Assembly: GCA_900539645.1 (NCBI GenBank)
Contig: UQCY01000045.1
Location: forward strand, 1 to 13,004
From: an uncultured Clostridium sp.
GTDB lineage: Bacteria; Bacillota; Clostridia; Peptostreptococcales; Peptostreptococcaceae
Length of the DNA stretch: 13,004 nucleotides
Direction: 5' to 3'
The notes under the pieces were generated by a model. That model saw nothing but the letters and a program-made list of their open reading frames with translations. It was not told the DNA's origin and ran no database searches. The stretch's first letter is position 1; each line of letters begins with the position of its first letter. The translations under genes and the position numbers were made by a program. Shown piece by piece: positions 5,926-12,101 of the stretch.

Positions 5926-6048
5926 ATGAGCATATACAGAGTAGCATTTATAGCCTATGAACAAGCTATGTATAAATATTTAAATGGATATGTAGATGAG
6001 AAAGGCTTTAGATGGCTTATGGGAAAGGTCATGGACGCACTTGAATAA
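5926..6048 (+). CDS. 40-residue hypothetical protein, directly abutting the previous stop
   Basis: The ATG at 5926 follows the previous gene's TAG with no gap and opens a 40-codon frame (MSIYRVAFIAYEQAMYKYLN, then GYVDEKGFRWLMGKVMDALE). The composition is protein-like, with aromatic and charged residues evenly spaced, as in the neighbouring genes. Its ribosome site is weak (AAGGCAGTGAG), so it probably depends on coupling to upstream translation. No family recognised. Confidence 0.5.
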   Translation: MSIYRVAFIAYEQAMYKYLNGYVDEKGFRWLMGKVMDALE

Positions 6049-6053
6049 AAATA

Positions 6054-6092
6054 AAGCTCAGAGATAAGGTGGCACTTAAATACTCTGAGCTT
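6054..6092 (+). promoter_or_regulatory. Leader hairpin upstream of the exonuclease gene
   Basis: A perfect 10-bp stem AAGCTCAGAG (6054-6063) / CTCTGAGCTT (6083-6092) encloses an inner TAAG/CTTA stem (6065-6068 with 6075-6078) and a 6-nt loop. No T-run follows, so it is not a typical rho-independent terminator. It begins 5 bp after the previous stop and ends 32 bp before the exonuclease ATG. Possible roles are mRNA processing, mRNA stability, or regulator binding that separates the small-gene block from the recombination block. Confidence 0.55.
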
Positions 6093-6124
6093 AACTACAA
6101 ACATCATAGAAAGGATAACAGAAA

Positions 6125-7084
6125 ATGAGCGAAAATACAAGAAAATACTTAGAAGCTGAAGTAATAGTAAGCACAAAAGATATGAGCAGAGAGGATTGGC
6201 TTAAAGCTAGACAGATGGGAATAGGAGGAAGTGATGCAAGTGCAGTTGCTGGATTAAATCCTTGGAAGTCAGCTATGCAAGTCTATATAGACAAGAAAGA
6301 AGAAAATCCAAAAGAGATACATAGTTTCCGCATGGAACTAGGAAACAAATTAGAACAGACAGTAGCTGATATATTTACAGAGCAAAAAGGTCTTAAAACT
6401 AGAAACGTAAATGGACTTCTTAGAAATCCTAAGTATCCATTTGCAACAGCTAACATAGATAGAGCAATAGTAGGAGAAAAAGCCTTCCTGGAATGTAAGA
6501 CAACTAATAGTTATGCTGCTAAGGATTGGGAGGATGGAAAAATTCCAATCAACTATGAGATACAGTGTTATCACTATATGGCAGTAACAGGAGCTGAACA
6601 TTGTTACATAGCAGCTCTTATAGGTAATCAAGATTTTGTAATACATAAAATTGAGAGAGATGAAGAAACTATAAATCAGTTGATGGCAATAGAAAAAGAG
6701 TTCTGGGAAGAGAATGTTTTAAAAGATGTTCTTCCTGATCCAGATGGCTCTTATGCTTGTAATGAGTTTTTAAATGAAAAGTACAAGAATGTAAATGATG
6801 AAACAGTAAATCTATCTTATGTGAAAGATGTAGAAAATCTATTCAGTAGATATGATGAGATTAAAAGCGATATAAAGGATTTAGAGAAAGAAAAAGGAGT
6901 TATTGAACAAATACTCAAGGAAGAGATGAAAGAGGCTCAGAGGGGCACTGTGGGCGACAGAGTAGTAACTTGGAAGGCACAGGAAAGAGTAAGTATAGAT
7001 TCTAAGAAGTTAAAAGAAGAACTTCCTGAGATAGCAGAAAAATATAGTAAAAAATCTAGTTATAGAGTTTTCAAAATAAAATAG
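6125..7084 (+). CDS. yqaJ: YqaJ-family (lambda-exonuclease-type) recombination nuclease
   Basis: This 319-residue protein is a YqaJ/lambda Exo-type 5'-3' double-strand DNA exonuclease, the partner of a RecT annealase. Family motifs appear in order: GIGGSDASAVAGLNPW (32-47), the LGNKLE glutamate (E77), NIDRAI (D112) and LECKT (E123, K125). These form the PD-(D/E)xK active site, followed by the QCYHYMAVTG helix (147-156). The C-terminal third is charged and helical, as in longer Firmicute members. The ATG at 6125 has AAAGGA 9 bp upstream. The RecT gene follows directly, as in the yqaJ-yqaK pair of the B. subtilis skin element. All key residues are present, so it should be active. Confidence 0.93.
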   Translation: MSENTRKYLEAEVIVSTKDMSREDWLKARQMGIGGSDASAVAGLNPWKSAMQVYIDKKEENPKEIHSFRMELGNKLEQTVADIFTEQKGLKTRNVNGLLRNPKYPFATANIDRAIVGEKAFLECKTTNSYAAKDWEDGKIPINYEIQCYHYMAVTGAEHCYIAALIGNQDFVIHKIERDEETINQLMAIEKEFWEENVLKDVLPDPDGSYACNEFLNEKYKNVNDETVNLSYVKDVENLFSRYDEIKSDIKDLEKEKGVIEQILKEEMKEAQRGTVGDRVVTWKAQERVSIDSKKLKEELPEIAEKYSKKSSYRVFKIK

Positions 7085-7099
7085 TTGGAGGTAAAGAAA

Positions 7100-7900
7100 A
7101 TGGCATCAGAAAATTTAAAAGGAGCTTTAGAGAAAAAAGCAAATGGTACAGCAGTTAAAAAAGCTAATCCAAGTAAAGGAAGGGAACAGTTACTTAATAA
7201 AATGGCAGGGCAGATACAGAAGGCTTTACCAAGTATGGTAAGTAGTGAGAGATTCCAGAGAGTAGCACTTACAGCATTCAGTAACAGTAAAAAATTACAA
7301 GATTGTGAACCAATGAGTTTTATAGCTGCAATGATGCAGTCAGCTCAGTTAGGATTAGAGCCTAATACACCATTAGGACAGGCTTATTTAATACCTTATG
7401 GAAAGCAGGTACAGTTCCAGATAGGTTACAAAGGGTTATTAGAATTAGCTCAGAGAAGTGGAAAGATAAAATCTATATATGCTCATACTGTTAGAGCAAA
7501 TGATGAGTTTGACATAGATTATGGATTAGAACAGAAACTAGTACATAAACCAGATTTAAAAGGAAATAGAGGAGAAGTTATAGGATACTATGCGGTTTAT
7601 CATCTTGATACTGGAGGCAATAGTTTTATCTTTATGACTAAGGATGAGATATTAGAGTTCGCTAAAAAGAAAAGTAAGACTTTTAATAATGGACCTTGGC
7701 AGACAGATTTTGACGAGATGGCAAAGAAAACAGTTATTAAGAAACTTCTAAAATATGCACCAGTAAGTATAGAAATGCAGAAAGCTATGACAGCTGATGA
7801 GACATCTAAGTCTGAGATAAGTGATGATATGAGCTTAGTTGAGGAGGATGAATACATAGAAGGTGAATTTGAAGAAGTAGTTACAGAGGGTGATGAGTAA
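7100..7900 (+). CDS. recT: RecT single-strand annealing protein
   Basis: This 266-residue protein anneals complementary single strands exposed by the upstream exonuclease, for phage recombination and genome circularisation or repair. The RecT core spans about 30-225: CEPMSFIAAMMQSAQLGLEP (69-88), GQAYLIPYGKQVQFQIGYKG (93-112), LELAQRSGKIKSIYA and MAKKTVIKKLLKYAP (207-221). The C-terminus (about 247-266) is a strongly acidic tail. The ATG at 7100 has GGAGGT at 7087-7092; the in-frame TTG at 7085 lies before that site and is unlikely. The stop shares one base with the next start (TAATG), so the replisome organiser is translationally coupled to it. Confidence 0.94.
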   Translation: MASENLKGALEKKANGTAVKKANPSKGREQLLNKMAGQIQKALPSMVSSERFQRVALTAFSNSKKLQDCEPMSFIAAMMQSAQLGLEPNTPLGQAYLIPYGKQVQFQIGYKGLLELAQRSGKIKSIYAHTVRANDEFDIDYGLEQKLVHKPDLKGNRGEVIGYYAVYHLDTGGNSFIFMTKDEILEFAKKKSKTFNNGPWQTDFDEMAKKTVIKKLLKYAPVSIEMQKAMTADETSKSEISDDMSLVEEDEYIEGEFEEVVTEGDE

Positions 7901-8760
7901 TGGCAATTTACAGATCAATACAGACTGCATTTTGGCAAGATGCAAAAGTACTAGAGGAGATGACACCAGAGGACAGATATTTTTATCTGTACCTCTTGAC
8001 TAATCCTGCAGTTAAGCAAGTTGGAATTTATCAGCTTACAAGAAAACAGATGGCATTCGAGCTTGGTTATAGTATGGAATCAGTAAATGCATTACTAGAA
8101 AGATTTATACATCATCATGACATTATTAGATATGACTATGACACAAGAGAAATCTGTATTGTCAATTGGGGGAAATATAATTTTCCTAGAGCTGGAACTC
8201 CGATTGAAAACTGTATAAGAAAAGAGCTGAGAGAAGTCAAACAAACTGATTTTATAAAAATAATCTATGACAAGGTTGAAAATAAAAAGATAAAAGCAGT
8301 TTTTGATGAGTATTTCAACGAATGTCCGTCACGGATACCGTCACGGGATACGTCACGAGTATCGTCACGGGGGGAAAAAGAAAAACAAAAAGAAAAACAA
8401 AAAGAAAAAGAACAACAACATAACGTGACGGAAAATAAGGCTGATGAAGTGAGACTACTGAAGAGTTCTTTTAGTGAAATATCTGATGAGGATATTGAAA
8501 CAATTCTTGGAGTATTGGAACAGAAAAGAGAAGGTATCAGTTATCTGAGGGAAAAGATAGAGGTTGTTAAGAATACAGATAATGTTAAGAGCATAGTTGG
8601 TTATCTTATAAAAGCAATAATGAATGATTATAAGAAGTTTGAGAAAAAAGGAAGTAGCAGCAGGAACAAGTTTAAAAACTTTGATGAAACTGTTACTAAG
8701 TATAGTTCTGATGAGTTGGAAGAGAAGATAAGACAAAGTCAAAATAAAAAGTTTGGGTAG
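7900..8760 (+). CDS. Phage replisome organiser (DnaD-like), carrying internal iterons
   Basis: This 286-residue replication initiator has an N-terminal winged-helix domain of the phage replisome-organiser type (about 1-110: YRSIQTAFWQDAKVLEEMTP, ALLERFIHHHDIIRYD, ICIVNWGKYNF). A low-complexity linker (143-178) follows, then a helical C-terminal region resembling the DnaD/helicase-loader part (about 185-250, ISYLREKIEVVKN and IVGYLIKAIMNDYKKFEK). The linker is encoded by tandem DNA repeats: four SR-containing tetrapeptides (PSRI, PSRD, TSRV, SSRG) followed by EKEKQKEKQKEK. Such proteins bind origin repeats in their own gene and recruit host helicase. It is coupled to recT. The gene is intact. 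DnaD-like family placement of the C-terminus is less sure than the N-terminal domain. Confidence 0.85.
   Translation: MAIYRSIQTAFWQDAKVLEEMTPEDRYFYLYLLTNPAVKQVGIYQLTRKQMAFELGYSMESVNALLERFIHHHDIIRYDYDTREICIVNWGKYNFPRAGTPIENCIRKELREVKQTDFIKIIYDKVENKKIKAVFDEYFNECPSRIPSRDTSRVSSRGEKEKQKEKQKEKEQQHNVTENKADEVRLLKSSFSEISDEDIETILGVLEQKREGISYLREKIEVVKNTDNVKSIVGYLIKAIMNDYKKFEKKGSSSRNKFKNFDETVTKYSSDELEEKIRQSQNKKFG
8327..8374 (+). repeat. Four tandem 12-bp iteron-like repeats, probable replication origin
   Basis: CGTCACG recurs at 8327, 8339, 8351 and 8363, exactly 12 bp apart. The spacers vary (GATAC, GGATA, AGTAT, then a G-run). A fifth copy in opposite orientation, CGTGACG, lies at 8424-8430 beyond an A-rich tract. 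The repeats are GC-rich islands in an AT-rich gene. Iterons inside the initiator gene are known from several phages of Gram-positive bacteria, where the initiator binds them. The repeats are seen directly; the origin call is inference. Confidence 0.75.
8375..8410 (+). repeat. A-rich 12-bp repeat tract adjoining the iterons, possible DNA-unwinding element
   Basis: Three 12-bp units of AAAAAG-AAAAAC type (8375-8386, 8387-8398, 8399-8410; the last ends in G) continue the 12-bp register of the iterons without a phase break. The purine/A-rich strand bias and its place between direct and inverted CGTCACG copies suit an easily melted origin segment. It could instead simply encode a Lys/Glu/Gln linker. 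Confidence 0.5.
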
Positions 8761-8799
8761 GGGGTAGCCTCTACCTGAACTGAAAGGATGGTTACACAT

Positions 8800-9228
8800 A
8801 TGAATACAAATTTAATAATAAGAAGACGCAAACAGCTTAAATTAAATCAAAGCGAACGGGCAGAAATAATGGGTATGAGAGTCGAAACATTAAACAACAT
8901 AGAAAAAGGAAGAACAGAGCCACAATATTCTACAGTAAAGAAAATAGCTGAAACTTTAAATGTTGGCTACCTAGATTTGTTAACAAGTAGCAAAGAAATA
9001 AAAGAAGCTATAAAAAAAGAAGTTTTAGAAGAATATTTAGAAAATAAGCAAGAAACTCAGATAGATGAGAAGGAAGCAGAAATAAAAAGTTTAGATGGAA
9101 TAATTTTAGATAACTTTGAAGAAAGATTACAAGATCTAGAAGAAAGAATGGAACAGCTAGAAAAATCAGAAGAAACAAAAGAGGCAGAAAGATTAAAAGA
9201 ATTAGTAAAAAGAATATACGGAGAATAG
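8800..9228 (+). CDS. XRE helix-turn-helix protein with C-terminal coiled coil
   Basis: This 142-residue protein has an N-terminal XRE helix-turn-helix (about 3-62: IIRRRKQLKLNQSERAEIMG, RVETLNNIEKGRTEPQ, TVKKIAETLNVGYLDLL). A long, highly charged helical region follows (about 65-140), including LEERMEQLEKSEETKEAERL, which should form a coiled coil. I prefer the ATG at 8800, about 11 bp after AAAGGA. An in-frame ATG at 8788 sits directly against that site. A short inverted repeat GGTAG-CCT-CTACC (8763-8775) lies in the gap before it. The role is probably regulation of mid-early genes, but the target is unknown. Confidence 0.72.
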   Translation: MNTNLIIRRRKQLKLNQSERAEIMGMRVETLNNIEKGRTEPQYSTVKKIAETLNVGYLDLLTSSKEIKEAIKKEVLEEYLENKQETQIDEKEAEIKSLDGIILDNFEERLQDLEERMEQLEKSEETKEAERLKELVKRIYGE

Positions 9229-9245
9229 AAAGAAGGAGGCAGAAT

Positions 9246-9383
9246 ATGAAAAAATATGAACATAATTTAGAGTTATTCGAAATAGAAGAAAAAGAGAGAA
9301 TAGAAAAAATGGATAGACGAACAGAAGAAATTGAAACAGTTGGGTACATTAAACCAGAAGTTATAGAAAAGGAGAACAAATAA
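9246..9383 (+). CDS. 45-residue charged small protein
   Basis: The ATG at 9246 has a near-perfect ribosome site (AGAAGGAGG, 9231-9239). It opens a 45-codon frame beginning MKKYEHNLELFEIEEKERIE and ending EVIEKENK. The stop shares a base with the SSB start (TAATG). Strong signals at both ends make it a real gene despite its size. It is rich in Glu and Lys and probably helical. No family is recognised. Coupling to ssb suggests a role, or at least expression, tied to single-stranded DNA handling. Confidence 0.7.
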   Translation: MKKYEHNLELFEIEEKERIEKMDRRTEEIETVGYIKPEVIEKENK

Positions 9384-9799
9384 TGAATGCAATACATTTA
9401 GTTGGACGATTAACGAAGGATCCTGAAATGAAATATATTCCAGGAACAGAAACTGAATCAACAACATTTCAATTAGCAGTTAGAAGAAACTACAAAGACA
9501 AAGAAGGAAATTATAAGTCAGACTTTATTCCAATACAAGTACTAGGTAAAAAAGCTATACCTGCAGCAAATTATTTAAGAAAAGGAAATAGATGTGCTGT
9601 TGATGGGCGACTTCAAATTGATAGTTGGAAAGATGAAAATGGGAATTGGAAAAATATAGCTAAGGTTATGGCTGATAATGTAGAGTTTTTAGAGAGTGTT
9701 CAATCAGCTCAAAGTGATAATGTTGAACCTGCATTTGAACCACCAGCAGATTTTGGTAATGACTATGGAATGGTAGATGATGGAGATATTCCATTTTAG
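9383..9799 (+). CDS. ssb: Single-stranded DNA-binding protein
   Basis: This 138-residue phage SSB has the OB-fold at about 1-103: MNAIHLVGRLTKDPEMKY, TTFQLAVRRNYKDKEGNYKS, DFIPIQVLGKKAIPAANYL, KGNRCAVDGRLQIDSW and VMADNVEFL. A short flexible linker leads to the acidic tip DDGDIPF (132-138), which recruits partner proteins in bacterial SSBs. It protects single strands during phage replication and recombination. It is somewhat shorter than chromosomal SSBs, mainly in the linker. The ATG at 9383 overlaps the previous stop by one base. Confidence 0.95.
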   Translation: MNAIHLVGRLTKDPEMKYIPGTETESTTFQLAVRRNYKDKEGNYKSDFIPIQVLGKKAIPAANYLRKGNRCAVDGRLQIDSWKDENGNWKNIAKVMADNVEFLESVQSAQSDNVEPAFEPPADFGNDYGMVDDGDIPF

Positions 9800-9808
9800 G
9801 AGGCAGTT

Positions 9809-9994
9809 ATGAACGAAACAGAACTAGTAACTAAGAGTGCTGAAAAGCTACACAAGCGATTCCCTTATATGAAATTATCTGAGGCAATAAAAACATCATG
9901 GGAGATTGTAAAAAGCAACAGAATGGAAAATGGAGAGGCTGATATAGATTCTATTGATAAAACAGTAAAGGATATATGTGGTGAACAAAATTAA
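9809..9994 (+). CDS. Small hypothetical phage protein
   Basis: This 61-residue helical protein begins MNETELVTKSAEKLHKRFPY, with KLSEAIKTSWEIVKSNRMENG in the middle. The ATG at 9809 follows an AGGAGG site located in the last codons of ssb and the short gap. I recognise no domain. Its position in the replication block, between SSB and a coiled-coil protein, is the only functional hint. Confidence 0.7.
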   Translation: MNETELVTKSAEKLHKRFPYMKLSEAIKTSWEIVKSNRMENGEADIDSIDKTVKDICGEQN

Positions 9995-10006
9995 GGAGGT
10001 AGAGAG

Positions 10007-10438
10007 ATGGACCTATTTGGGAAAAAGAGAATAGCTGAGCTTGAAAAAGAAAATAAAAAGCTACAAGAGGAAAAAGATAGAGCTTTGAATCTTTACAATA
10101 CAACAGTTAAAAATCATTCTGATTTAGAACGTGAGTATAGAAAAATAAAAGCTGAAAATAATTCACTTCAGCTTGTAATGGAGAGCAAAAATGATAAGGT
10201 TAGAGAGCTAGAAATAGAAAATAGAGACTTAAAAATTAACTTTGATAGCAGAGAAAGAGCTTTGAAAACTCTTAAGGATGATAGAGTTGAACGGGAAAAA
10301 CAAGTAATAGAGTTAAATGAAGAGATTAAAATGTTAGAGTACGAAAATGGATGTATGAAAAGTAGAATAGTATCTATAGAGGAGCTATTTAAAAGCATAG
10401 ATGGAGTATTTATATGTGATTTCAGAAAAGCACGTTGA
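10007..10438 (+). CDS. Coiled-coil protein
   Basis: This 143-residue protein is almost entirely heptad-rich helix from about residue 8 to 130 (IAELEKENKKLQEEKDRAL, VRELEIENRDLKI, VIELNEEIKMLEYENG). It has a short N-terminal cap, MDLFGKK, and an unrelated tail, IDGVFICDFRKAR. The ATG at 10007 has AAGGAGGT about 8 bp upstream. Long coiled coils give many false homologies, so no function is offered. It ends in TGA, unlike most neighbours, and precedes a gene-poor stretch of 183 bp. Confidence 0.72.
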   Translation: MDLFGKKRIAELEKENKKLQEEKDRALNLYNTTVKNHSDLEREYRKIKAENNSLQLVMESKNDKVRELEIENRDLKINFDSRERALKTLKDDRVEREKQVIELNEEIKMLEYENGCMKSRIVSIEELFKSIDGVFICDFRKAR

Positions 10439-10621
10439 AGAGCAATAAATGCTTCTAACAAGAGAATAAGATGCAAGGAATTGAATAAGATGGCAGCTAG
10501 CATGGAGAAGATAATAAAAGAAATTACGAAGTCGCTAACTTGCTAGTAACTTGATATATAAGGGTAGACACAAATCTACCCTTTGAAATTTGAACGTATT
10601 TTAATTTGATGAGGTGAGCAA
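10439..10621 (+). other. Non-coding gap with a chain of mini-ORFs
   Basis: No convincing gene is present. Three short frames follow one another with the repeated junction GAATAAGATG: ATG 10449 to TAA 10469 (6 codons), ATG 10471 to TAA 10488 (5 codons) and ATG 10490 to TAG 10546 (18 codons). They are in three different frames. Only the last could make a peptide (MAASMEKIIKEITKSLTC). It may be the decayed end of a lost gene. Confidence 0.35.
10560..10583 (+). terminator. Hairpin, weak terminator or processing site
   Basis: A perfect 9-bp stem AAGGGTAGA / TCTACCCTT encloses a 6-nt loop (CACAAA) upstream of the MazG-like gene. It is followed by TGAAATTTG rather than a clean T-run, so termination would be partial at best. 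It ends the gene-poor gap. Confidence 0.45.
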
Positions 10622-10918
10622 ATGCTGAAGATGTATGCTAAGTTTATTGCTGATTTCTTTGGGAAAAAGAAGCAATTAAACAAGTTAAAAGAAGAGCTGA
10701 ATGAGTTGATAGTAGAATGTGATAGGATGCTAGACACGAATACAGATAAGTTAGATTATAGCTTTTTAGAAGAAGTAGCAGACGTTTCTAATATGATAGA
10801 GCAGTTGAAGTATTTATACAATGACAGAGAGTTGGATGATAGAGTTCTACAGATTAGAAAAGAGAAGAATGAGAGAACTTTAGAGAGAATAGAAGAGTTA
10901 GAGGGTGATAGTTATTAG
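10622..10918 (+). CDS. MazG-like NTP pyrophosphohydrolase
   Basis: This 98-residue all-helical protein carries the metal-binding pattern of the MazG/dUTPase-like (all-alpha NTP-PPase) superfamily. A first helix KLKEELNELIVE holds E24, E25 and E28. A later helix LEEVADVSNMIEQL holds E51 and D54, giving the usual EExxE and ExxD pair. The C-terminal basic helix VLQIRKEKNERTLERI is also typical. Such phage enzymes hydrolyse non-canonical or regulatory nucleotides, shifting pools in favour of phage replication; the substrate here is unknown. The ATG at 10622 follows GAGGTGA. It overlaps the RusA gene by 14 bp. Confidence 0.72.
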   Translation: MLKMYAKFIADFFGKKKQLNKLKEELNELIVECDRMLDTNTDKLDYSFLEEVADVSNMIEQLKYLYNDRELDDRVLQIRKEKNERTLERIEELEGDSY

Positions 10919-11309
10919 ATTCGTAATAGATGGAGAGCCAAGAGGAAAAGGGAGACCAAGATTCACAAAATCTGGTCATGCGTTTACTGATCAGAAAACA
11001 AGGGACTATGAAAAATTGATTGGATATTGCTATAAAGCTCAAGGTGGGAAAATGCTTGAAGGAGATATAGATATTTCAATAAAAGCATTTTACAAGATAG
11101 CAAAAAATGACAATAAGAATATAAAAGCTGCTAAGAGAGCTGGAGAGATAAAGCCAACTAAAAAGCCAGATATAGATAATGTGATAAAGGCAATACTTGA
11201 TGGATTGAATGAAGTAGCATACAAGGATGATGCACAGGTGGTTAATGTAAGTGCAAGTAAATACTATTCAGATGAGCCTAGAGTGGAGGTGATAGTATCG
11301 AGAATTTAA
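10905..11309 (+). CDS. rusA: RusA-family Holliday junction resolvase
   Basis: This 134-residue protein has the RusA fold signatures: RGKGRPRF (13-20) near the N-terminus, and KKPDIDNVIKAILDGLNEVA (87-106) followed by KDDAQV. These give the conserved acidic set D89, D91, D99 and D108/D109. RusA dimers cut four-way junctions and here would resolve recombination or replication intermediates before packaging. The start is GTG at 10905, overlapping the MazG-like gene by 14 bp; no in-frame ATG lies nearby upstream. All catalytic positions appear intact. Confidence 0.92.
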   Translation: MIVIRFVIDGEPRGKGRPRFTKSGHAFTDQKTRDYEKLIGYCYKAQGGKMLEGDIDISIKAFYKIAKNDNKNIKAAKRAGEIKPTKKPDIDNVIKAILDGLNEVAYKDDAQVVNVSASKYYSDEPRVEVIVSRI

Positions 11310-11311
11310 AA

Positions 11312-11368
11312 GTGATAGCATTGTTAACGATTATAATGCTTGTGACTAAGATTATATTAAATAGATAG
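11312..11368 (+). CDS. Possible tiny single-pass membrane peptide
   Basis: From the GTG at 11312 an 18-codon frame encodes VIALLTIIMLVTKIILNR, a hydrophobic helix with a basic end. The same frame is open further upstream, and an excellent ribosome site (GGAGGTGAT, 11285-11293) is best spaced for the non-standard ATC codon at 11297, which would give a 23-residue peptide starting M(I)ENLK. No ATG is available at that spacing. Very small membrane peptides are common in phage operons, but the start is doubtful. Confidence 0.35.
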   Translation: MIALLTIIMLVTKIILNR

Positions 11369-11381
11369 AGAGGATGATTAG

Positions 11382-11891
11382 ATGGCGAGGTTAACAACTA
11401 AATTAAAAGATGAAAGTTATATAGATGCAACTAAGAGATTATTAAAAGGTTATAGAGCAGCTAAAATAAGCTTGAGTGGTAGAAAGAAAGAGCTTGAAAA
11501 TTTGGCAGAGGATTTGGTTTCTCTTCCAGCATTATCATGTGGAGATAAAGTTCAGACTTCGCTATCTGGTAATCCAACTGAAGATGATGCTTTAGAATTG
11601 ATTGAAAAGAAAAAGGAAATAGAAAGTGATATAAGAAGAGATGAGATACTTATTGAACGAGTAGAAAGAGCTGTAAGTAATTTAAGTGGGATATACAAGG
11701 ATATTATAACCATGCGTTATATAAAAGGCTACAGTTGGCGGTATTTAGTCGACAAGCTGAATTATAGTGAGAGACGGTTAAGAGATAAAAATGATGAAGC
11801 TATAAAAGCAGTTGCTATAGGTATATATGGTTATGGAGCTTGTGATGAAGATAATTTAATTAGTTTGCTGATGGGAGAAATAGAGGCTTAA
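11382..11891 (+). CDS. DUF1492/ArpU-like phage late transcription regulator (sigma-70 region 4-like)
   Basis: This 169-residue protein has a helical N-terminal half with the SLPALSCGDKVQTSLSGN segment (47-64) typical of DUF1492-like phage proteins. A C-terminal helix-turn-helix resembles sigma-70 region 4 (about 103-147): YKDIITMRYIKGYSWRYLVD, then KLNYSERRLRDKNDEAIKAV. Members sit at the end of early operons just before the packaging genes and are thought to activate late transcription. Here too it is the last gene before a terminator. The ATG at 11382 has GAGGATGA upstream. The last 20 residues are acidic. Family choice between DUF1492 and ArpU/RinA is uncertain; the role is not in much doubt. 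Confidence 0.78.
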   Translation: MARLTTKLKDESYIDATKRLLKGYRAAKISLSGRKKELENLAEDLVSLPALSCGDKVQTSLSGNPTEDDALELIEKKKEIESDIRRDEILIERVERAVSNLSGIYKDIITMRYIKGYSWRYLVDKLNYSERRLRDKNDEAIKAVAIGIYGYGACDEDNLISLLMGEIEA

Positions 11892-11908
11892 CAGGTCTCT
11901 ATTTTTTA
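11878..11908 (+). terminator. Rho-independent terminator of the early operon
   Basis: An 8-bp stem AAATAGAG (11878-11885) / CTCTATTT (11897-11904) with an 11-nt loop runs straight into a T-rich stretch (ATTTTTTATT). It overlaps the last codons of the late regulator gene and separates the early operon from the accessory unit that follows. Confidence 0.8.
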
Positions 11909-11958
11909 TTATATATAGATGAATATACAAAATTATGTTTACAAAATAGATGATATAA

Positions 11959-11987
11959 TTTACATTATGTATTATTTGGTATATAAT
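11959..11987 (+). promoter_or_regulatory. Promoter for the Panacea-like unit
   Basis: TTTACA (11959-11964) and TATAAT (11982-11987) are spaced 17 bp apart, a near-consensus vegetative promoter. Transcription would start near 11994. A second possible extended -10, TGATATAAT at 11951-11959, lies just upstream. Confidence 0.7.
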
Positions 11988-11993
11988 AAATTA

Positions 11994-12080
11994 AGTGTCA
12001 CGTACAAAATTTTAATGGCACGCATTAGTTGATTTATATATAAATTAATTGTCCGTGTTATTTTATTACACGGATTTTTT
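11994..12080 (+). ncRNA. Structured leader or small RNA ending at a terminator
   Basis: The transcript expected from the promoter at 11959-11987 would be about 85 nt long. It contains a possible GTGTC/GGCAC stem (11995-12022 region, one G-U pair), an AT palindrome ATTTATATATAAAT (about 12032-12045) and the terminator at 12052-12080. No ORF of useful size is present. It could be an attenuating leader or a free small RNA. No known RNA family is recognised. Confidence 0.4.
12052..12080 (+). terminator. Leader terminator in front of the Panacea-like gene
   Basis: A 7-bp stem TCCGTGT (12052-12058) / ACACGGA (12068-12074) with a 9-nt loop is followed directly by TTTTTT (12075-12080). Only 21 bp separate it from the next ATG, too little for another promoter, so transcription of that gene must read through this structure. 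Confidence 0.8.
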
Positions 12081-12101
12081 ATTTTGGGAGGTAGAATTGC
12101 T

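Noticed and set aside
6054..6092. Rho-independent terminator before the exonuclease gene
   Set aside because: The stem is strong, but no T-run follows and the transcript must continue into yqaJ and recT; recorded as a leader hairpin instead.
8327..8374. CRISPR-like array
   Set aside because: Units are only 12 bp, with 5-bp variable parts, lie inside an intact reading frame, and have no cas genes nearby; an iteron reading fits better.
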